In this document: in pieces, positions 50,419 through 62,214 of the stretch
Numbering within the stretch: position 1 is the stretch's first letter
Layout: each line of letters starts with the position of its first letter
NCBI GenBank assembly: GCA_009869945.1
Contig: WIXG01000166.1
Location: forward strand, 103,310 to 167,309
DNA from: Mesaphorura yosii
Taxonomy: Eukaryota > Arthropoda > Collembola > Poduromorpha > Tullbergiidae
DNA: 64,000 nucleotides
Direction of reading: 5' to 3'
The notes under the pieces: generated by a model
The model's database searches: none
What the model saw: only the letters and a program-made list of their open reading frames with translations
What the model was told of the DNA's origin: nothing
Translations under genes and position numbers: made by a program

Positions 50419-51603
50419 ATGAATGGTGTCATTTCGCATACGACTGCCTTAGCCCGTAAGGATGTGAGTGTCACCGCGAGCCCAAATCACAATTTGCCAG
50501 TGAAAAGAAGGAGAAATCTCCGTACCCCGAAATGTGCACGGTCAGTGAAATTTTTCTCTAATATATAGCGCAGTGATGGAATTGTAATTTGTGCCTTGAA
50601 ATTTGCAGGTGCAGGAATCACGGAGTTGTCTCTTGTCTGCGAGGGCACAAGAAAATGTGCAGGTAAGAATATTTCAGTGGATAACACAATCGGGAATTTG
50701 AGATCTGGCAATTTATACAGCTTAACGCTTTTTAAACGAAAGGTGGAGAGAATGTAAATGCGACATGTGTCAATTGGTCCAGCAACGCCAGCAGATTATG
50801 GCCGCACAAGTCGCGCTGAGAAGGTGAGACAGTGCAGTGCTTCGAATCATTTTACAAGCTGTCATCGCTCTTTCACTATCGCGTCGGCATTCATTCCATA
50901 CAGGCAACAAGTTGGGCACAAATCGAAGCAATCTGTCACGAGAGATTCGACGGTAATTCGTAGTTCTTTAGGTTCCGCACCAGCACGTAGGAGAATTCTG
51001 CCTTCTTCACTCTCAACGCTGAAGCTGTCACTCACAAAACTTAACCAAAGAAGTTTGAAATTGTACACGACGCCCAAAGCTGAAATTGGCAACGAAATTT
51101 TCGTGAACAGCCAAAGCAGTGATGCCGTCTACCTTTCGAATTGGGCTAGTCAGAGACTGCGACGAAGAAAAACATTTGCGGATCCTCAGCTGATGGATGT
51201 CGGGCTGGTGTCGGCAGAGAATACGATGTTTGAAACTGAAAAGTGTCCTGCAGCCGCCACACCATCACCACTGCTTCAAATCTCTTCCGCGTGGAGCCCG
51301 CTATTTCGAGATGGAAATTTCCAGAAAGGTGGCTTTGACAGTCTCGCACTCGCGTCGGACCCGACACCCCTGCACAGTTTAGTCGGGTCGTATTATTATT
51401 CACTGCTTGATTATTCAACGTCATCGTGTCTCAGAATAGCATGCCCACATTACAGTCACGACTTCGGCGAAGTGAAGCACCAATCTGATCCCGACGTAGC
51501 TTCCCGACCAAATAGATTAGAATCCAGTGAGAAATTGACGAAGACGAAGTCAAAACCTAATTCTCTGCTAACATTTTCTGTCGATGCCATATTGAGTAGG
51601 TAA
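50419..51603 (+). CDS. DM-domain transcription factor (doublesex/mab-3-related, DMRT family), 4 exons
   Basis: Exons 50419-50540, 50609-50662, 50743-50823 and 50904-51603 join to 318 residues with frame kept at every border. The DM domain covers residues about 37-90. It starts TPKCARCRNHG, continues GHKKMCRWRECKCDMC, and ends with the recognition helix RQQIMAAQVALRRQQ. All zinc ligands are present (C39, C42, H45, H54, C58, C63, C65, C68). The last exon has no second domain that I recognise. It ends with FSVDAILS, an eh1-like (Groucho-binding) motif. DMRT proteins bind DNA in the nucleus and often control sexual development; the paralogue is not resolved. The start is the first in-frame ATG after a stop at 50344; an upstream exon is possible. 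The end may also be a donor (AG|GTAAAC) overlapping the stop. Confidence 0.88.
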
Positions 51604-51684
51604 ACGAATCACGAGACCGAGTGCGTGATAATTATCAATCGAAAAAGAACCAAATGTCTATCTTTATTCGGCCTAATTCGTAAG

Positions 51685-51690
51685 AATAAA
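51685..51690 (+). terminator. Polyadenylation signal of the DMRT gene
   Basis: AATAAA lies 82 nt past the TAA at 51601-51603 and is followed by T-rich sequence. It supports the view that the fourth exon is terminal. Confidence 0.5.
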
Positions 51691-52672
51691 AATTTTGTCA
51701 TGTCTCTGGTTATTGTTGTATGTTAGGGTTCTAAATTATAGGCCGGATGAATGTAATAAAATATAATTTTGTCATTCACAAATACACTGGTACAAAGAAG
51801 CCAATAAAACTAATTCTTGCGGGTTTTCATCAACTACGGAACTTTCAGATACACGAAGCGTTCAAATTTGAGTAAAATACGGCTACGAATTTGTTGAGTC
51901 CATGCCATTAATTCTAATATTGCCTTCATCGAACTTCGCACAGGGTCTAAGCATTATTCCTTCATAACCGCAGACTTTTTGAGTAGCTACGCTACAATAA
52001 GTTCCTTACAGCGACTTTGAATTATTATGCTACAAATAAACTGTACATAGACACCTAATCTTTCATATATGGATGGGAAGTAAGTAACAAAGTAACACTG
52101 AAGACACCACCACTTTCAGAATTAGGAAGCACAATCAACGTTGTAATTAATTAATAATTAACAAAAATCTATGAAAGCTTTCGGTTTAAGCCTCTACATG
52201 GCAAAGTTGCGATCCCAAAGCAATACCTTACTGACTCACTTTCTTACACCAAAATAAATTAGCAGGAGTACCTTCAAACTTAATCAAGGAACAACAATAT
52301 TACCAGAATAACAAATATTAAGGTTACTTACAAAATATTATCAGTCATTGCAACCTTCCGTGCACTCACTCGAAAAGACGTCTACAACAAAACTAGTTTG
52401 GCTTCAAATAGCCGACGAGCTTCGACTTTACGTACAGTTGCAATTAATTTTGACATATAAAATAAAGTTGTTAAAATATTTGAATCCGGTTTATGCTGGA
52501 GTCGTAATTGGTTACTGCCAATGTAATTGTATACAAGAAATTTTGCTACATTTAATGTGCGAAAAGATAATTTTGCCGCATGCGACATTTTGTTTACATA
52601 TTTATAAATGCACTGCGCTAAATAAGGTTTAGAATGCGCCGGAAATAGCTCGGAAAAATGTTAAATCTGATT
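51691..52672. other. Intergenic region between convergent genes
   Basis: AT-rich DNA between the 3' ends of the DMRT gene (plus) and the Prune gene (minus). No coding exon is recognised. Confidence 0.5.
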
Positions 52673-55302
52673 CTAGTCGGAGGTGTCCGTTGGCGTTGCA
52701 GGTGGTGGCATCTCTGTCGAACGAAATGTAATTTGCGGAGGTGTTTGACTTTTTGGAGAAGTCAATGGATTTGTCGTGCTGGCACCACCCAACTGAGCAT
52801 TCATCAAATCACCTCCGGACGCATCATCCACGTTCAGTTTTGTCAAACTTTGACTTTTGCTGCTGCTCGTAGAGCTGAATGAATTAGCGGCATCCCCACG
52901 GCGCTTCTCCATGAGCTTGCGAAGCAGCAAATCCGAGTCAATGGCGCTGACACCGCTGTTTTGGCGTTCGCCCGGTTTCATCTTCGGATACAGAAATACG
53001 AATTACAAGATTCGTCATCATTTTCAGTGTTACATGCTCATGATCAAAACCAGTAGCCATTCATACCTGTTGCTCGTAGACAGATTCAAGCGAGTTGTCC
53101 ACAAAGCTGTTCTTCGGAGTAAACGGGTACGAAGAACAAGCACCGAAAGGTTTCAACTCATCGTCATATCCGCGTAGTTTTCCACGTTTCAGCTCGATTT
53201 TTTCAATCATTTCCCGTGAATTGAATGATGGCAAAAAGTAGTGTTCCAAGGGGAATCCATCTTCCGGTTCTGCACATGAATTTTGCGGTGTGTATGGGCA
53301 AGAATTGTATGCTGAGCTTTGCGAGCTGCCACCCTGCAAGTTTGAAAAACAATATAGGCTGAACAGATACCTGGTGCATTGCGCTGAACACGTGTAGGTC
53401 GTGCACTCACTTGACTGATAGGATCTCCGACGCCCAAATTAGCAGCGCTGTACGAGATTGATGGCACGGAATTAAACCCGTTGGCCGGTTTGATCGGACT
53501 CATTTCGCCGTTTGGCATGAGCATGTAAGCATCCACACCACCTAAACCATCTCCATCCATTTGGCTCTCTGCAATTCGAACAACCAGTATTCAGGAAGAA
53601 AATTGTTACTCTCAGTAGTAAATCCCTTCTTAATATCGAATACGAACTTACGGGCTTTTGTCTCTAAGTGACTCAATAAAAAAGGAAGAATAAACTTCCT
53701 TGAGAGGGAAATGTTCAATTGTTCATAAACCCAAAGCACAGCCTGGGGTTCCGCGGTGTGGCGGATCAACTGCAGTTTAAGATGGTGGTTGCTTTCCAAT
53801 GGAGTGCAAATCTAAGAACAAAAAATAAAGTTCATTAAGATACTGCACCGTTTCTCTGCATTATTATTAGCTAATTGCGATATGCACACTTTGAACCTAC
53901 TTGTTTAGCTTTATGCATGCTGTCAGCAAAGACGGCAATGTCTCTCCGAATTTCGTCTTGATTATTCAGGTTTACTTTGTAGCCGACGACCACAATTGCC
54001 GTGCATCTGTTGGTGCGAAGAGATGCTTTCAGAGCATCGATGGCTCTTGGAAGCTCCAGGAAATTCTAAAAATAGTCAGTATCAGTATGTCAACTTACTT
54101 TTTAAAAAATCACCATATTGTATGAAGTAATGCAAGATCGGGCTAAGAAGCTTACTTGGGCCAACAATGGTACAGCTGGAATAGCAATAGTAATTTCTGG
54201 TGTCTTCAATACTTTGCAATCTTTCTTCAAGAGCTGTTCAGTGGATAGCTGCGAAATATCTTCTCTTGCCATAACCAACGATTTATGAATATCATTGCGG
54301 TTCACTGCACGCGGACCAATTGATTTTGCCAAACTCTCCTCCAAATCCGTAACCATTTTCTTGTCCTTCAATGTGGCCCTCTTGGCAGTTGGAGAAAGAT
54401 TGATGGTATCCAGAATGATGGTTCCTGTAACATAAGAATTGAAACCTACCTTCGCATTCCTATTGAATTTTTAGAAACTTTAAATAGGACCTACCATAAA
54501 GAAGGCGACACACGATCGGATCTGCGTCAAACAAACCCAACACAATTTCTGCAATCAAAGTCGCACACGAGCCAACTTGTTCAATGATGTCACGGCGGTC
54601 CAGCGGCTTCTCTCTTTTGTGATGATCGATAATTTGTGTAACGCTTGGAAGAAGGTGAGCGTCCCCAGCCGCAAGAACATTATGATCAACCAAAATCAAC
54701 TTCAGTTTTCCGCCACATTGCAATGCAGTCAAGTCAATCTCGTCACTAAATTCCACATCGTTGTCAGTCAGTCAGGCAGTATGTACTTGTTGAGCAATTA
54801 TGATAGCTTAGGCACACGTACCGACAAATAAGTTTCTCCACTGGAATATTATTCTCCTTCAGGAAAAACAAGACTTCGGTTCTCAAGTTTAGATCTTCAC
54901 GAGTGCAGTTAATTACAGGAAATACAAGCGCTTGTTGCCCTTCTACCTTGTTTTCCTGAACAATAAAGCGTGTATCAACTTCAGTAATGCTGGTTTACAT
55001 AATCAAATCGGCAAGTAAACGCATTCTTACCTTTTCCTCCTTAGCCAAGGAGTGAGCAATGTAATAACCATACACGATGGCTGACACCACTGAATCTAAA
55101 TCTGCGGCTTCGTTTCCAAGAATAACGTGTGTATCTCCCAAATTATTCTAAAACAGTAGGGTCAATTAGTCAGGTGCTCGCTAAGTGATTAATTGATCTC
55201 CTAAAGTAAGAATATTCAAAGGTCATTCTATCTTACCGTGATTGCATTGTTGACATTGTCTTTCGCAAACGACAGAAAGCTCAAGATAGACGAATGTTCC
55301 AT
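52673..55302 (-). CDS. PRUNE1: Prune-type exopolyphosphatase / DHH-DHHA2 phosphoesterase, 10 exons
   Basis: Exons: 55237-55302, 55031-55147, 54822-54955, 54495-54745, 54156-54424, 53901-54065, 53652-53811, 53411-53568, 53067-53333 and 52673-52981, giving 631 residues. DHH-family motifs are in order: GNEAADLDS (residue about 31), VDHN, IIDHHKRE and GTIILDTINLSPT. The DHHA2 half follows. Metal-binding Asp and His residues of motifs I-IV are present, so hydrolysis of short-chain polyphosphates or cyclic nucleotides is plausible, in the cytosol with Mn or Mg. Human PRUNE1 has 453 residues. Here about 190 extra C-terminal residues are Ser/Pro-rich, with two similar motifs, SCPYTPQNSC and CSSYPFTPKNSF. 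This tail may be regulatory or a docking region, as the vertebrate PRUNE tail is for partner binding. Confidence 0.9.
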
Positions 55303-58159
55303 TCTAGATTTCCTTAAATCAAGTTTTCGAAGTGATAACGCTGTGTAACTGGCCCAGGCCAATACCAACCTGTGAAACGAAGTGGTATTGAGAAAATACC
55401 TAATTTCTGACCTTTTTGATTTGTTTAACCTGCAGGAACAAGTAACTGTGCTCAGTCGTCAGTGCGCATTTCTTGTATTACTTACCGTATTTGGAGGTTT
55501 TTTATTATTTTATTGTCGTCGTCGGATGACCTTCACAAATCAGGCAAAGTAACTCCCCCGCTAAATAATTGACACTCGGCTTTTCGTATTGGAAAATGTA
55601 CCACCACAAGAAAAACACATCCAAGATGAAACTAAGTCTAAATTCGCAATTATCTGTCACTTTCTTCGGAACAAATTAATTAAAGTACTACCCGATGGCG
55701 AAACGTATTGTTACTACTGCCCGACGTATTTCTTTTTGTTTTGATTTTGCTTTCTGTGAGCAGGACCAAAACCAAAATAAACCATATATTTCTTGCTAAA
55801 TGCCACAGGCCACCAGTGTTCCTACTCGTTCTTGTGAAATACAAATCTTAAGCCTACCAGCAGCAGCACCACTTCTCGACTAACCTAACCTTTCCTATAA
55901 GCTGTTAATGCAATGGCAAAAAAAAATGCTCGGAGATCTTTCCATCCAACAACTCCGACTCGAGTTAGCACAAGAACCAGTGCACCAATGCGAGTACAAG
56001 CACAACTCGTCTTTCTTTTTTCACAAGCCTACCTATAAAGCTTTCAGCTGTACTCTGAAATAACAAATGTTAATGCTGTTCTACCACTTGGTTGTACTCC
56101 TTATGGCCCTGTTACGTATACGTCTTGTGTGATTTCTGTACTTGCGACTTGCATAACCTTTTGTTGACTTTGCTTTGTATACAAACCGCGAGTGCCACCG
56201 TACGTGAACGATGCGGTGCGGACTTAATGGTTAATCTACAAATTTACATATGAACTACTGGAACTTGGAGTTATGAAATGAAACGGCCCGCTTTAAATGG
56301 GTCGTGAGTTCATCCGACTCCATCCAGATCAAGATCTTCTAAATGAAAGAGGTCGGGCACTCAATGAAAGAATCACAGAATCAGCGCCGGGTGACTCCCG
56401 GAAACTTGTATTCTTCAGAAACTCCAGTACAGCTGAGCCAAGCAGACTGTGCTTGATTATCAGCGTCCACAATCGAAGTCGTCTTAATACCTTACGATAA
56501 TTAAAACGGTCGGACTTTGTTCCCTTCTTTGTGCTAATCAAGTCATAAAATAAGCAAGCGCATTGAATTTATGCACACATGCATGAAGACAGGTTTTATG
56601 AGCGCGTGCATAATGTACGATCGCCGAATAAATGATGCCGAACTTGCTCATTGTGTGCACTGCCACTTAGCTGTTAAGTGTAGACTTTGAGATTGTCGTC
56701 ATCGTCTCACCGAAACCAAATTCCTACAGCAGGCTTTCTAACCCGAAATAATCAAAATGGCATGACACGCAGGCCCATTGGCGTTGGGTCGTGTGTCAGA
56801 CAGAAGTAGTTAGCAGTTATTTATGGAACGCGTCTTGCATATTGTTTCAAAATAGCAAAGGGAAACGGCTGGGACGTGGTACCTCAATATCCTTTAGCAG
56901 TTAGCAAGTTAGCAGGTATCTTCTTTTCTCGGGCATCAGGCAGATGCAGATTTAAAGAATTAAATGTCCATTCTAAATTCATGCACGACGACCCTTTGTA
57001 TCTTGTTTCTAATTCTACACCACACGCGTCAGTTCGTTAGCATGGTGGACTGGAGTTGAGGTTACGGTACGAAAGTAGCGCGTCTTCTTCGAGCAACCAA
57101 ATGCCAAATGCCAGAGGTTATTCAATTTGTACGTAATTCTCACATTCTCATTCTCATTCTTTGCTTTCGAATGCAATGGCAAAAGGTTACGGTTCTTTAA
57201 TGCTTCACTGTGCTGTGATTTTAGCAAACCAGATATTGGCACAGCGCATTGTTAAATACAAAACCTTTTCCGTTGACACGCAGTGGCTATGCAAGCCGGC
57301 TTTCCACAGACTTTACAGACAGCATGCTCAATGCTCAGTTTTGAACTTGAAGTCGAGTATTACAATTTGAGTATTCGAGCATAATTTCACGCATTCTTGC
57401 ATAATTTGGCACAGTTCAGCAAAAGCGCTGAAATTGAACCTGCTGCGCTAGTGCTGAGTGCACCAATTTTGCATCACATTGCCTTCATCCATTACTTGAT
57501 GTACCAGCAGTAGCAGTTAGTCATTTCTTCGTGCTATTAATATTTATGCTTCTATAATGAATTTTCGGCTTTCATAGACCATTTAAACGAAAAATCTCTC
57601 CACGCAACGGCAAACGATCGGACTCGCCAGGACACAACAATAAAGCCACACGCTATACGACATGCTGGATGCGAGACACAATTGACTTTTGTTTGCTAGA
57701 TGTATTTTAATTCCTTCTAGATGTGTTGCGATTCCGACTGCCGGATTATGAAATAATTTGAGACGACGTCTACACGAGAACTTGGAATAAAGCCCAAGTC
57801 GCCCAACTTCAGGCTCACAGCCAAGGTCTTCCGTCGCTATCCATTTTCTTGATGTGTAATTTATTTAACACTCAGAAAAAGTAATTTATTTCACTTACAA
57901 TTAAAATGTAGACACATGATAAAACTTGTACCAACATGTCTTAGCATTTAGCACTCATACGTTTAATTTTACTAAGGACAGAAAGTATTTTAATTATTGA
58001 AATGGAAGCTCTTGCAAGCGTCGCAAGCTCCTTTCAACTTTCAAGCCAACTTTTAGCAAAAGCGCCATGAAATGTTAAATTAAAAAGGTAGACAAGCAAG
58101 CATTCTAGAAGTTCACATATGATGAAATTAGTGTTGGCGTCTTGTCAGACAGTTTGCGC
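55303..58159. other. Intergenic region
   Basis: About 2.9 kb upstream of the Prune gene without recognised coding exons, RNA genes or transposon ends. The open frames near 56297-56541 lie opposite each other on the two strands and lack motifs. Confidence 0.5.
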
Positions 58160-58435
58160 TTATTTAAAAAAAAAACTAGAACCACTTGACCAAATTGGCA
58201 ACCGGGTCATCGGTGAAGTCAGATGGCACGACGGGGCTTCCATTCGCCTCTCCATAACACGACAGAATTTGTAGCGAAGTCCTTGAGTGATGCCAGTGTC
58301 GTCTTCAATTGTGTAAACGTGGTCAGTCAGTACAGAAAGTTGCTCTTGGAGAGGATAGTCTTCCTGCAATTCATTTTGCAAGACCAATGCGGAAGCAGGA
58401 ATGAGGCGAACACTAGAAAACTCGTCCAAGTACAT
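58160..58435 (-). other. Open frame of unknown origin, possibly a decayed exon
   Basis: A minus-strand frame of 91 codons (MYLDEFSSVRLIPASALVLQ...) has coding-like composition. Near its end a second frame gives SPVVPSDFTDDPVANLVKWF and then a stop, which looks like a natural C-terminus. No intron of normal size joins the two. It may be the last exon of a decayed gene or a transposon piece. I do not recognise the protein. Confidence 0.25.
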
Positions 58436-58619
58436 CCCAATGTTAGCGGAAGAAACCCCGGAATGTTGGCCTCGATTGAGGAGTACAAGATTGCGAAGAC
58501 TCGTCGTTCATTCGTTATAGCTTTTGCGATTTAGTTATGTGCATCAGTCATTTCTTTGTACAATTCCATTCCCATTTGTGAAATATAAGTGAGTCTGTGC
58601 TAACAGTTCATGATTTAAG

Positions 58620-59038
58620 AAGTGTACCGTACTATTATTTCACTAGTTACATTAAAATTGGTACCAGCTTTTGTTAAACTTTGAACGGTCATTGAAATTC
58701 GGGATTTCATTTTCAAGGTGTGCAAAGGAATTTACCGGAAAATGACCCTTTTTGGACCCCCTCCGAGTAGACTGAAAATTTGTATATTTTTGGAAAGCTT
58801 AGGCTCTAGCGAGTCTAAAATAACCGACATTTGTTGAAAACTTCAATGGGCAGCCTGTGAAAAAAATTCATAAACTTTTGATTTTTTGACTTTTCCTGTG
58901 AGGTGTATCGGAGACCTGTGGTACCTCATTGTGTAACCTTACTAGCATGAAACAGAGCCCAAAAGAGAGGGGCCTGAAAATCGAAATCTGTAAGCTTTGG
59001 GTTTTAAAATGAGCTATCGCGGAAAGATAGGGGCACAA
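58620..59038. other. 3' flank of the death-NB-ARC gene, possible repeat-derived DNA
   Basis: The composition differs from the neighbouring intergenic DNA: A/T runs alternate with short G/C-rich blocks (GGACCCCCTCCG). It has no open frame. It resembles dispersed repeats of non-autonomous elements, but only one copy is visible here. Confidence 0.3.
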
Positions 59039-61864
59039 CTAGCGTATTTTTTTTATCGATTGTGCATCTAAGGAGCCTAAGGTCTCTTGAATCATAATGA
59101 GCCAGTTGACAAGTGCGATAATTTCCGTCGGGGTGTACCCTATTTGATTGTCAACTTGCGAATTGACTTCATCCAGATACATAATAAGGGCGTCCTCTGA
59201 TTCAAGGCATTGAATAAATTTGAGAGCACACGCAAAATCGTCCGCACCAAATTTCAATCTGATGGCTATTTTGATCACCTGGCTTGTGTTATCAAATCCA
59301 ATGCTCTCGTATTCTACATAACGCAAGATAACATCTACAAGGTTCATAAACTTCACAGTACTCTCCTTGAACTTGTGATATTGCTTTCTGTCGACATAAT
59401 CTTGCTTTCTCAGGTACATTGCGTGCCGCACACTCTCTTCACTGGCTTCAGCTGACGACACGTGGAAAGTTTCTCCAAGATGATTCACGACGTATTCCAT
59501 AACACGTCGATAGCTTCCCCAATTGTTTTCAATCTGTTTCTTGGTCGGTAGCATCACGTACTTGATGTCAATTCCGTAGATTTGCAAAATGTCTAAAGCT
59601 CGTTGAACGATCTCCGTCCTTTCATTGAGTAATGCACACAGGAATGGCTTCGTTAGAACTGACCTGTCCAGAAATGGCAAATGTCGCAAAATTTGTTCGG
59701 CTAAGGAGCCTTGGGTCTCTTGAATCATGATGAGCCAGTTGACAACTGCTAGAATTTCCGTCGGGGTGTACGCACTTTTTTTTGCAACTTGGCTTAATCT
59801 TTCGGCGTACAGTTTCAGTGCATTCGGACTTTGCACTGCATTAATGCAAGTCAGCGCCGACTCAATCACAGATTCGTTTCTTTCAAATGTTAAAACCACG
59901 ATGCGCGCGGCCGCTTGATCCTTGCTCGAAGATTTTTGAAGAACAAACTCAACCAATCTCATTTCTTCAAAGACAGATTTTGCAAAATCGGGGAAACAAC
60001 GTTTCAGACGTTGATACTTATTGTAGAATGGGACCACTGCTTTTCCGTGGAAGATGCATTGCTCCATTTGTGTAACACGGCATTTGTAATTGTGTGCGAT
60101 AATTCTGTGCAGTAGGGTAACCTCGTCCACAATTTTTTCAGTCGATGCACGAAGTCGAACCACGTCTTGAACCAGACGGTGCACACTCATGATGCCGTCC
60201 TGTAGTGTGACCATTGAATACTCATGCAGAAGCAACGCAGCCGCACGAACAGCCTTCTCTTCCTCCTCTGTTACTGATTCCTGCACCCATGCGTCATTCA
60301 GATCAGTCGCTCTGTGTCCTATGATCAAGCTCTTGATTAGCGAGGATTTGTCCTTCAATGTAGACCAAAATCTAAATCTTAAATCCAGCGTTGATACAAA
60401 GTCGAGTTCAATATTGTCCGGGTTCAGGTACGCCATTGCACGCAAGAGCCTGCTTGCGAGTTTTCCGTGCTCCTGTTCAGCGATAGTGTTGAGCGTTGTT
60501 TCCCAGGTGACGTACACATTCTTGAGGTTCTCATTTTTGCGGCCATCTTCATCTAACACTTCACTTTCGAGCAGCTTCCTGCGATTTACTCTGAATTCAC
60601 GGAGATAAGAATGGATTGCGTTGGATTCACTTGAATGTGCTCCCTTCGTGTGAAAAATGTAAGCAATGGCTTGTTGCAATGCCAAAGGAAGCCGCCCCAG
60701 AGTTGTGTGTAATTCTCGTCGGGATTCAGGCGACGAACTTGGCAATGATTTACAGATTAACTCATCTGCCTCGTCCTCATTTAGCACGTCTAGTTGAAGA
60801 ATTCTGTCATTTGCATCGACCCTTCCCAGTAAATCCGCCTTCCGACTAGTTGCCAAAATGTAATGCTGAGGCCCAGGGCTTGGGTGGGGCAGAAACTCAA
60901 AAATTCCGTCCCGCCCGTCATACTCGGTCACATTGTCAAACACAAATAGACAAGTCTGGTTATGCACTCGGTCGTAAACGGCTTGTACAAGGATCTTACT
61001 TTCCATCTTCTCAAATTCAGGGACGCTGAGTGATTTGCCGAGGTGTCTGAACGCGGTCCGAAGCGTAAAATTGGTTTCCGACTCGATCCAATAAATGGAG
61101 GCGTGTGGAAATCGTTCCTTGAAATAATCGACGTACCTTCGTGCCAGAGTTGTCTTTCCAATTCCCCCGAGACCGTACAAGCTCGTGAGTAGGGCGTAGG
61201 CAGATTTATTTAGCCCACAAGGGCGAGTCACGAGCTCGTGCAATTCTTCTAGCTTTGAAACACGTTCCACAAAAGTAAGGACGAGATTCGGCAGAGGAGA
61301 AGATACATTTGGTGACAAGGTGATATTATTCTGTTGGTGGGGGCCGTTATCATGCGTTGTTGAACTTGACTCAAGTTTCGGGGTTGCTTCTTCGTCGCCT
61401 TCACCGTTTGTAGCATATTCCCCGGTGTGGACTGTTAGTGATCGAACGTTTTCTAAACGAGGAAGACATCGCTTTAAATTGCTAACACGACAATCCCTGT
61501 ACAGATACAGCGGAAGAACGAATTACCCGCCAGTGAATTGAGTTCGTATTTTTCCAATAGTACCAGTAAATCTGCCCACATTCCGTTCCGCTGCGAATTC
61601 CATGTTTGTAGGGTTTGAAGTACAGCCTCGGCGAAATTTGGATCCTGTCTACCCAATTTGGCTTTGATCCCCAGTACGTCGGGTGTGTCCCTGACTACAT
61701 CATCAACGATTATAGACCATTTCTTCAGTGCAACCGGATCTTGGAGCACCACATCACGAATTTTGAGCACGTCAGCTGAAATTAGATTTATGTTTACGTT
61801 ATGTTTCATTGGTTGCGATCAGATTTTACACGAAAAAGTGCGTACCTCTTCCCAAGTCCGCCAT
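59039..61864 (-). CDS. Death-type domain / NB-ARC STAND NTPase with C-terminal helical repeats (NLR- or Apaf-like)
   Basis: Exons 61846-61864, 61527-61775 and 59039-61452 give 893 residues. The short first exon (MADLGR) joins in phase to a death-fold domain at about residues 7-90, ending WADLLVLLEKYELNSLAG. A Ser/Thr-rich linker leads to the NB-ARC core. The P-loop GLGGIGKTT is at 183-191 and a Walker B-like FVFDNV is at 259-264. LATSRKADLL resembles the sensor 1 region, GRLPLALQQA is the GxP motif, and the winged helix ends in SVHRLVQDVVR. The C-terminal half is helical, with two copies of a block containing YTPTEI and VNWLIMIQET. No WD40, LRR or clear TPR units are visible. By family this is a signal-dependent ATPase switch in the cytosol that assembles oligomers. 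An innate-immunity or cell-death role is inferred. Confidence 0.85.
59068..59138. repeat. 71-bp direct repeat, copy 1, in the death-NB-ARC gene
   Basis: This copy begins CTAAGGAGCC and ends GGGGTGTAC. By eye it differs from the copy at 59701-59771 at about 6 of 71 positions. It encodes YTPTEIIALVNWLIMIQE and a few following residues at the C-terminus. Confidence 0.8.
59701..59771. repeat. 71-bp direct repeat, copy 2, in the death-NB-ARC gene
   Basis: This partner of the copy at 59068-59138 lies 633 bp away and is in the same reading frame. It encodes YTPTEILAVVNWLIMIQE and a few following residues. The sequence between and around the copies is much less alike. Confidence 0.8.
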
Positions 61865-62214
61865 GGTCGACGTATACAGGCCATGAATTTATACGTAACT
61901 CGCTACTACTACTCGCAAACTTACTCCGTGAAGCCCATGTGAGTTTGAATCTGCCAGTTCGCGTTCAGACTCGGCCTCTGAAGCTGTCAATGAGCGCTTG
62001 ATGTAGAAATATTTGCGAGAAGAGCGACCAGCCTGATAAGATAAAACAGTGGGATGTATGCAAGCATTAGAATGTGTTGCCGTGAGTTAGTCTGGCGATT
62101 AAAACTGAACCGTTGGACTGATATCGTCTATCATGATATTATTCACTCTGTGCTCACTTTGGTAGCTAATTCGCTGAAGTGTTAGGCATTGGACTGTGTC
62201 ATACAGGCGTTTAG
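61865..62214. other. Spacer between the death-NB-ARC gene and a LINE
   Basis: This 350-nt stretch holds the 5' flank of the NB-ARC gene (minus). It ends at an in-frame TAG (62212-62214) just before the retroelement frame. No TATA box is evident. The LINE insertion point lies somewhere within or near it. Confidence 0.5.

Noticed and set aside
50758-50823. ATG at 50758 as the start of a 281-residue protein
   Set aside because: In this stretch the true coding frame is that of the DM domain (KCDMC...). The 50758 frame becomes genuine only after the splice at 50904, so this ATG is out of frame with the real exon.
61320-61541. Plus-strand frame near the NB-ARC linker exon
   Set aside because: It overlaps the linker exon and intron of the minus-strand gene and has no motif.
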